A DNA stretch of 64,000 bases from Deltaproteobacteria bacterium (lineage in GTDB: Bacteria; Desulfobacterota; Desulfobacteria; Desulfobacterales; Desulfatibacillaceae): assembly GCA_016235345.1 (NCBI GenBank), contig JACRLG010000023.1, positions 124,001-188,000 on the forward strand, read 5' to 3'. Positions 58,973 through 64,000 of this stretch are shown piece by piece (within the stretch, counting starts at the first letter, position 1; every line of letters begins with the position of its first letter). A program made the position numbers and the translations under genes. Below the pieces are notes generated by a model. That model worked only from the letters and a program-made list of their open reading frames with translations. It ran no database searches and was not told the DNA's origin.

Positions 58973-60577
58973 ATGACCATCCCACTTCAAAAATTCCTCT
59001 CGCCGGTTACAATCAAGCGCCTGCGGCGTTTCCGGCGGATGCGGCTTTCCTGGTATTCCCTGGTGATCCTGGTGGCCCTTTACGGAGTGTCGCTTTTTTC
59101 CGAGTTCATAGCAAACGACCGGCCGCTCTACTTAAGATACCAGGGGGAGAGCTATTTCCCGGTCTTTTTTTTCTATCCCGAACTCACCTTTGTACCGGGC
59201 GGGCTCTCCACCCGGCCAGACTATGAAAAGCTCTCAAAAAGCGCGGACTTTGGAAAAGGTTCGGGCAACTTCATGGTGTTCGCCCCCATTCCATACGGGC
59301 CTTACAAGAGCGCCGACCCCGAAAGCCTTCCGGTGCGGGACACCGTCACGGTTTCGGCAAGCCTCAATCCGCACATGGCCACGGTGAACGTGGGAGTTGA
59401 CTGGAAAATTCAGCGCGAGGACGGCGCGGGCTTTTTCTTCGGAAAACCGGACGAACCGGTGGAGGGCGCGGCATTCAAGGATCGATTTTCCGTGACGCCG
59501 GAGCTCGTTAAGGCCGTGAGGGAGCGCCTTTCCAACAGGGCCGCCCCGGAAGCCTCCTTCAACATAAAAAGCCTTGACGGCAGGCTTCGCGTGAAAGTGA
59601 GCCTTTCCACCTTCACGCCCCGCGATGCGCCGCCCGAAACAATAAGGCTCAACCTCGCCGAACCAGCGCCCGAAAACGCCGCCCCGGCCACCCTCGTCTT
59701 TGAACGCGGACCCAGGGTGTCGGCGGATTCGGAAAAGCTCCTGGCCCGGCTCACCGGGGAATCGAAAAAGGCGCTCTACTCCGCAGTTACGGACGCCTTC
59801 AACGGTTTTTCAGATCCGGTCACGCTTTTTGCCGGAAACTTGCGGATGCTTGCCACCCTGGAAAAGAACGAGGTGCGCTTTCCCTTTCCGCCCACGGAGA
59901 GGCACCTGATGGGCCTGGACGATTCGGGCCGGGACGTTTTGGCCCGCATACTCTACGGGCTTCGCACCTCGCTTACCTTCGCCCTCATCCTGGTTGCGGC
60001 GGGCCTGGGCCTTGGGACCCTGGCCGGGGCGGTCCAGGGCTATTTCGGGGGCGCTTTTGACATCGTGGGGCAGCGGTTCACGGAAATCTGGTCGGCTCTT
60101 CCGTTTCTCTACATCATGATTTTTCTGGGAAGCGTCTTCGGCCAGTCCTTCCTGCTTCTCATTTTCTGTTACGGCATCTTCAACTGGATAGGCATTTCCT
60201 ATTACATGAGGGCGGAATTCCTGCGCCTGCGCCGCACTTCCTTCGTAGAGGCCGCCAGGGTCATGGGGCTGTCGCCCTTTCGGATCATCTTCCGGCACAT
60301 CCTCCCCAACGCCTTAACGCCCCTGGTCACCTTCTTCCCCTTCAGCCTGGTGGGTGCCGTGGGGGCGCTGGCGGCCCTGGACTACCTGGGCTTCGGGCTT
60401 CCGCCGCCCACTCCCAGCTGGGGCGAGCTTCTGAGCCAGGCACAGAGTTACCGCTGGGCCTGGTGGCTCATACTTTACCCCACGGCGGCACTTTTCCTGG
60501 TGATGCTCCTTGGGGTTTTTGTCGGCGAGGGAGTGCGTAGCGCCTTTGACCCCCGCAGCGACCGCCTGGGGGGCTGA
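58973..60577 (+). CDS. yejE: Peptide ABC transporter permease, YejE-like, with large insertion
   Basis: 534 residues, about 190 more than E. coli YejE. The first helix (about 23-45) is followed by the YejE-like stretch NDRPLYLRYQGESYFP. Then comes a hydrophilic insert of about 200 residues (about 115-315) rich in Ser/Thr and beta-like sequence (VTVSASLNPHM, FNIKSLDGRLRVKVSL), presumably in the periplasm. The remaining helices carry the coupling loop EAARVMGLSPFRIIFRHILPNAL (about 425-447). It pairs with the YejB-like subunit. Its ATPase is absent from this window. The last codons lie in a repeat arm. Confidence 0.88.
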   Translation: MTIPLQKFLSPVTIKRLRRFRRMRLSWYSLVILVALYGVSLFSEFIANDRPLYLRYQGESYFPVFFFYPELTFVPGGLSTRPDYEKLSKSADFGKGSGNFMVFAPIPYGPYKSADPESLPVRDTVTVSASLNPHMATVNVGVDWKIQREDGAGFFFGKPDEPVEGAAFKDRFSVTPELVKAVRERLSNRAAPEASFNIKSLDGRLRVKVSLSTFTPRDAPPETIRLNLAEPAPENAAPATLVFERGPRVSADSEKLLARLTGESKKALYSAVTDAFNGFSDPVTLFAGNLRMLATLEKNEVRFPFPPTERHLMGLDDSGRDVLARILYGLRTSLTFALILVAAGLGLGTLAGAVQGYFGGAFDIVGQRFTEIWSALPFLYIMIFLGSVFGQSFLLLIFCYGIFNWIGISYYMRAEFLRLRRTSFVEAARVMGLSPFRIIFRHILPNALTPLVTFFPFSLVGAVGALAALDYLGFGLPPPTPSWGELLSQAQSYRWAWWLILYPTAALFLVMLLGVFVGEGVRSAFDPRSDRLGG

Positions 60578-60694
60578 GGGAGCGAGGCGCGGTGTCAGGG
60601 CGCGCCGGGCGGGTCGTCACGTACCCGAAAGTACGCATCCTCCCCGCCCTGCACACCCTTCCTTGCGCCTCATCTCCCGGGAGCCCCCCAGGGC
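60564..60694 (+). repeat. Nested-palindrome repeat, copy F
   Basis: Outer arms GCCTGGGGGGCT / AGCCCCCCAGGGC, inner arms CGGGCGGG / CCCGCCCT (one mismatch), core GTAC-CCGAAA-GTAC (60621-60634; the only 6-base loop). The left arm contains the last codons and the TGA of the permease gene, in the same sense. Conserved boxes GGTGTCAGG and CCTTCCTTGCGCCTCATC are present. Confidence 0.82.
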
Positions 60695-60761
60695 GAGGCT
60701 TCGATTGAGGCACAGAAAGGCGAATAATAGGAAATGACAGCATAGCCTGATATAAAAACTG

Positions 60762-60788
60762 CGGCGGTTTTGCGCAGCAAAGCCGCCG
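60762..60788 (+). terminator. Hairpin downstream of the importer operon
   Basis: CGGCGGTTTTGC-GCA-GCAAAGCCGCCG is a 12-base stem (one G-T pair). It lies between repeat copy F and the second-family repeat and may end the importer transcript. Confidence 0.55.
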
Positions 60789-60793
60789 TATGA

Positions 60794-60846
60794 TAAATGG
60801 GGGGCCGGGGGACCTTAGGTCCCCCGGCCGCCGGAGGCGCTTTTCG
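60794..60846 (+). repeat. Second repeat family, copy 2
   Basis: GGGGGACC-TTA-GGTCCCCC (perfect stem) with GGCCGCCGGAGGCGCTTTT after it. Against the copy at 44536 the stem differs at its top base pair, G-C swapped for C-G, on both arms, while the tail is the same. It lies 47 bases before asnB copy 2. Confidence 0.75.
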
Positions 60847-60893
60847 TTTATGTGTTTGGTTTTTGCTGTTTTGATTGCTGATCGGCATGATCC

Positions 60894-62684
60894 ATGTGCG
60901 GCATAATCGGGGAAATTCGCAGGAAGGGCAGGGTGGACGCCGAACGGCTTGGGCGGCTTCGGGACATCCTCGCCCACCGGGGGCCGGACGGCGCGGGCCT
61001 TTGGGTTTCCCCGGACGGAAGCGCCGCCCTGGGCCACCGGAGGCTCGCCCTGGTGGACCTCTCCGATTCTGGCCGCCAGCCCATGGGAAACGAAACCGGG
61101 AACCTTTGGCTCACCTTCAACGGCGAGATTTACAATCACAAGCAATTGAGAGCGGAGCTTACGGCGCGGGGCCACCGGTTTTCATCCACCACCGATTCCG
61201 AGGTGCTGCTCCACGGGTTCGAGGAATGGGGCAGGGCGGTCCTGGATCGCGTAAAGGGCATGTTCGCCTTCGCCATTTACGATAACGATTCGGGCGCGCT
61301 CTTTCTGGCCCGGGACCGCTTCGGCATAAAGCCCCTCTACTACCACGCGGGGCGGGACTTTTTCATCTTCGCGTCCGAATTGAAGGCCATAAAAGCCCAC
61401 CCGGAGATCCCGCAGGAACTGGATTATTCATCGGTCTGCGATTTTTTCACCTATCGCTACGTGCCAAGTCCCAAGAGCATTTTAAAGGCCGTGAAAAAAC
61501 TTGCGCCCGCCCACTGTCTTACCCTTTCGCGGGATTTTTCGGTGAACGGGGGCCGGTATTACGAACTGAAATCAGGCCGCCTTTCGCCCCCGGAAAAAGA
61601 GGCCGTGGAGCGGGTCGATTCCCTTCTGGCCGATTCGGTGAAATACCACGTTGACGCGGACGTCAAAGTGGGCTCGTTTTTGTCCGGCGGCTACGATTCA
61701 AGCGCCCTTTTGCTTTACCAGAAGCGCGCGGGATATGAGCCCGTAGCCTTTGCCCTGGGGTTCGAGGGCTGGGAGAAGAGCGAGCATTTCGCGGCCCGGA
61801 TGGTTGCCAAGCATCTGGACGCAAGCCTTGAAACGAAGATGATCGGCCCGGAAAGCCTCTCGCTTCTATCCACCCTTGCGGAGGTCTACGACGAGCCTTT
61901 GGCCGACATCTCGACGGTTCCCACCTACGAGATAAGCCGGGTCGCGTCGCAACGGGTGAAGGCCGTTGTTTCGGGCGAGGGCGCGGATGAGATTTTCGGC
62001 GGCTACGGTTGGCACAGGAGCGTGCATGACGACTGGCAGGGCCTTGGAAGGCTGAAACGGGCGGCCCTTAGCCAAGGCCCGCTTGGCCGGGGTTGGTTCG
62101 TCTCGCGCTACGCCAAGGCCATGGCCATGGGGCGCTATGACGAAAAATCACTAAAGAGCCTCATTCATCCCGATCTCAAAAAATTCGTCCCGGCGGATTC
62201 CGACTGGTTCTACCGCCAGAATCTGCCCACGGGAAAAGGGGCGGTGCGCTCCTTCCAGCTTGCCGACATAAGGTGCTTCATGGGCGAGCTGGTATTAACC
62301 AAGATCGACCGGGCCAGCATGGCCCATAGCCTGGAAGTCAGGGTCCCCTTCCTGGATCACGAGCTTGTGGAATACGCGCTGTCGCTGGACGAATCCCTTG
62401 CGTACAGGCCGGAAAGCCCCAAGTTCCTCTTGCGGGAAAACATAAAAGACGCCCTTCCCAGGGCCATAATGAACCGCAAAAAGCAGGGCTTCGTGGGGCC
62501 GGACTCCTACTACGCGGATATTTCCTTCTACCGCGAGGGCCTGAGCGAGGCTCTGTCGGTTCGGGACGGAATAATCAGGCAGCAGGCCGTGGACGACCTT
62601 TTGTTTCAGGGTGACCACTGGCGGCTGTGGAAGGCGCTGGTCTTCGAGAACTGGTACAGGCGCTGGAGAGGCAATGATGGTTGA
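60894..62684 (+). CDS. asnB: Glutamine-hydrolysing asparagine synthase-type amidotransferase (AsnB), copy 2
   Basis: 596 residues, again beginning MCGIIGE with the Cys2 nucleophile. The glutaminase half has HRGPDGAG and FNGEIYN. The synthase half has SGGYDSS (264-270), where the usual SGGxDSS loop carries Tyr, and VSGEGADEIFGGYG. The two AsnB-like proteins of the window are only loosely similar and probably act on different carboxylates. The glycosyltransferase gene overlaps its end by 8 bases, which couples the two, so this copy probably modifies a glycan. The first-copy cluster has the same pairing of AsnB with a glycosyltransferase. Confidence 0.89.
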   Translation: MCGIIGEIRRKGRVDAERLGRLRDILAHRGPDGAGLWVSPDGSAALGHRRLALVDLSDSGRQPMGNETGNLWLTFNGEIYNHKQLRAELTARGHRFSSTTDSEVLLHGFEEWGRAVLDRVKGMFAFAIYDNDSGALFLARDRFGIKPLYYHAGRDFFIFASELKAIKAHPEIPQELDYSSVCDFFTYRYVPSPKSILKAVKKLAPAHCLTLSRDFSVNGGRYYELKSGRLSPPEKEAVERVDSLLADSVKYHVDADVKVGSFLSGGYDSSALLLYQKRAGYEPVAFALGFEGWEKSEHFAARMVAKHLDASLETKMIGPESLSLLSTLAEVYDEPLADISTVPTYEISRVASQRVKAVVSGEGADEIFGGYGWHRSVHDDWQGLGRLKRAALSQGPLGRGWFVSRYAKAMAMGRYDEKSLKSLIHPDLKKFVPADSDWFYRQNLPTGKGAVRSFQLADIRCFMGELVLTKIDRASMAHSLEVRVPFLDHELVEYALSLDESLAYRPESPKFLLRENIKDALPRAIMNRKKQGFVGPDSYYADISFYREGLSEALSVRDGIIRQQAVDDLLFQGDHWRLWKALVFENWYRRWRGNDG

Positions 62685-63981
62685 CACCGGATTCGTTTTC
62701 GTCGTGTGCGGGGCGAAGCATCACGTCGAAACCCTAAACGTGGCCCTGCGGCACCTTGCGCGCTTTTCCAAAAGCCCGGTTACGGTGGTGACCGATCTTG
62801 GGCGCAACGAGGGGGAAATCCGCCACGATAGCATCATCAACATCGAAACGCCGGAATCCTTCAACAACCATCAGGCGGCCATCCACCTCAAAACCAGCCT
62901 TCACCGGATCATGACCGGCCCCGGCCCATACTGCTACCTCGATTCCGACGTACTTGCGGTCAGGCCGGGCGTTGACGCCATATTCGGCATGAAAAGGGAC
63001 ATCGTCACCTTCGGCTCGGACCACTGTCCCCTGGCCGAGTTCTCCCCCCACGCCGTGGCCTGCACCTGCGCGGCCCCGTTATCACGGGCCTTTTTCGGAA
63101 AGGGCATGACCGAAGAGGAATTCAACGACCTGGAGCAAAGGAGAAGGCTCCACCACGAGCTTCTGGAAAAGCTCTCGGCCCATGTGAAAAACGACCCGGC
63201 CCTGTTGAAGAAAAAGGAGCTTCTGGACGTTCTCACCACCATCTACAACATGAACATGGCCCATCCCCTGTGGAACCGGCTTCCGGGCTTCCTGGCCGCG
63301 CGTCTGAAGGCCCTTTCGTGGTGGGCCTTTCTGATCCTTGTCATACGCGGGCGCTACAGGTGGGACAATAACAGCCGCAGGTGGTTCGACAGCAAAGGCA
63401 ACCTCATCATAGACGCCGACGCCTACGACGCCTTTTTGCTGGAAGTGGCCGAAAAGTGCGGCTTTTTCTGGGACCAGCGGCACGGAACCTGGGTGGATAA
63501 AGACGGCGAGCCGGTCTACTTCCCGATTCCGGGCCGGGGCGGAAACCCCCGCTGCGTTCACCTTCAGCAGGCCATACTGGATCGCTTCGACATACCCATA
63601 CCGGACGGGGACTGGGTGCACTTTAACGGCGGGGTCTTTCTTTTCGGGCCGGACTCGAAAGACTTCATGGACGACTGGAACGAGTGGTGCCTGGGCATAT
63701 TCAACGAGCCCTACTGGCGCACCCGGGACCAGGGGATTCTTGCGGCGCTCACCTGGAAATTCGGGCTTGAGGAGGCTCCGAGGCTGCCGCCGGAATACAA
63801 CTTCATCGCCGACTACCACAAAAAGGGCGTGATCCATCACGGCGGCCTTCGTTTCAGCGCCCCGCCCCATCCCGGAGTCATCGAGCCCATGCTCATCCAC
63901 ATCTACCACAACTTCGGGAAAAAGGACTGGGACGTGTGGCAGGCGGTGGAAAAGGCGCTGGAAGTGGAGCCGGGCTGTTGA
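62677..63981 (+). CDS. GT-A-type glycosyltransferase with tandem W-x-D repeat insertion
   Basis: 434 residues from the second of two adjacent ATGs (62677), which is best spaced after GGAGAGG. The beginning MVDTGFVFVVCGAKHHVETL and the metal-site motif YLDSDV (D89, D91) are those of nucleotide-sugar transferases. At about 227-282 two short repeats share the pattern W-D-x5/6-W-x-D-x2-G (RWDNNSRRWFDSKG and FWDQRHGTWVDKDG), an insertion I do not recognise. The C-terminal part has IADYHKKGVIHHGG, a plausible acceptor region. It is coupled to asnB copy 2. The sugar and acceptor are unknown. Confidence 0.78.
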   Translation: MVDTGFVFVVCGAKHHVETLNVALRHLARFSKSPVTVVTDLGRNEGEIRHDSIINIETPESFNNHQAAIHLKTSLHRIMTGPGPYCYLDSDVLAVRPGVDAIFGMKRDIVTFGSDHCPLAEFSPHAVACTCAAPLSRAFFGKGMTEEEFNDLEQRRRLHHELLEKLSAHVKNDPALLKKKELLDVLTTIYNMNMAHPLWNRLPGFLAARLKALSWWAFLILVIRGRYRWDNNSRRWFDSKGNLIIDADAYDAFLLEVAEKCGFFWDQRHGTWVDKDGEPVYFPIPGRGGNPRCVHLQQAILDRFDIPIPDGDWVHFNGGVFLFGPDSKDFMDDWNEWCLGIFNEPYWRTRDQGILAALTWKFGLEEAPRLPPEYNFIADYHKKGVIHHGGLRFSAPPHPGVIEPMLIHIYHNFGKKDWDVWQAVEKALEVEPGC

Positions 63982-64000
63982 AAGCGGGGCGGAGCGCCCG

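Overview
The window is about 64 kb of GC-rich (around 60%) bacterial chromosome. It looks like a sulfate-reducing or syntrophic deltaproteobacterium (Desulfobacterota, Desulfobacteraceae-like), although the sequence gives no taxonomic marker gene. The gene content supports this: a PilY1 end, a FadN/FadA beta-oxidation pair, a 2-hydroxyacyl-CoA dehydratase/benzoyl-CoA-reductase-type locus with an acetyl-CoA-synthase-like protein and a CooC-like ATPase, NtrY, and a long housekeeping block. No rRNA, tRNA or CRISPR array was seen.

Layout. 1-3.8 kb: the 3' part of pilY1 and two small secreted proteins. 3.8-4.8 kb: a gene-free stretch with hairpins and an operator-like palindrome. 4.8-8.5 kb: fadN-fadA, closed by a strong terminator. 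8.6-18.7 kb: an unusual envelope locus. It holds a divergent SEDS (RodA/FtsW-type) glycosyltransferase with a very large extracytoplasmic domain, an 1184-residue penicillin-binding protein, a LysM-like secreted protein and two unrecognised proteins. 18.8-19.7 kb: an AT-rich PD-(D/E)XK nuclease-like gene, probably acquired. 19.9-25.5 kb (minus strand): the ACS-like / CooC-like / two PF06050-type subunits / ATPase-activator operon. 25.5-26.4 kb: gene-free, with two promoters and a MITE-like element. 26.4-34.6 kb: a glycan or lipid-sugar cluster (GT2, AsnB, tandem methyltransferase, B12-radical SAM, TMTC-like glycosyltransferase). 34.7-36.9 kb: an NtrY-like kinase. 36.9-37.6 kb: an AT-rich scar with a REP-type repeat. 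37.6-41 kb: pyrE, ctpA and a divergent polysaccharide deacetylase. 41-55.1 kb (minus strand): mfd, surA-like, rodZ-like, recO, GHMP kinase, glyQ, glyS, PC4-like, phosphorylase, ligA, acyP. 55.2-60.6 kb: dapB and a YejABE-like peptide importer without its ATPase. 60.9-64 kb: a second asnB and a glycosyltransferase.

Two things stand out. First, there are six full copies (plus two fragments) of a roughly 120-bp nested-palindrome repeat. Its outer and inner arms differ between copies but stay complementary. Its core is GTAC-N5/6-GTAC between conserved TGCTGTGTCA and TCCTTGC boxes. Five of the six copies lie at or just past a stop codon, in the same orientation relative to the upstream gene. This points to a structured 3'-UTR element or a REP-like mobile repeat. 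Second, the SEDS/PBP locus keeps the catalytic signatures of both partners in heavily remodelled proteins, next to genes of unknown function. It is a candidate dedicated peptidoglycan machine separate from the canonical elongasome and divisome. All functional assignments were made by reading motifs; no database search was possible.
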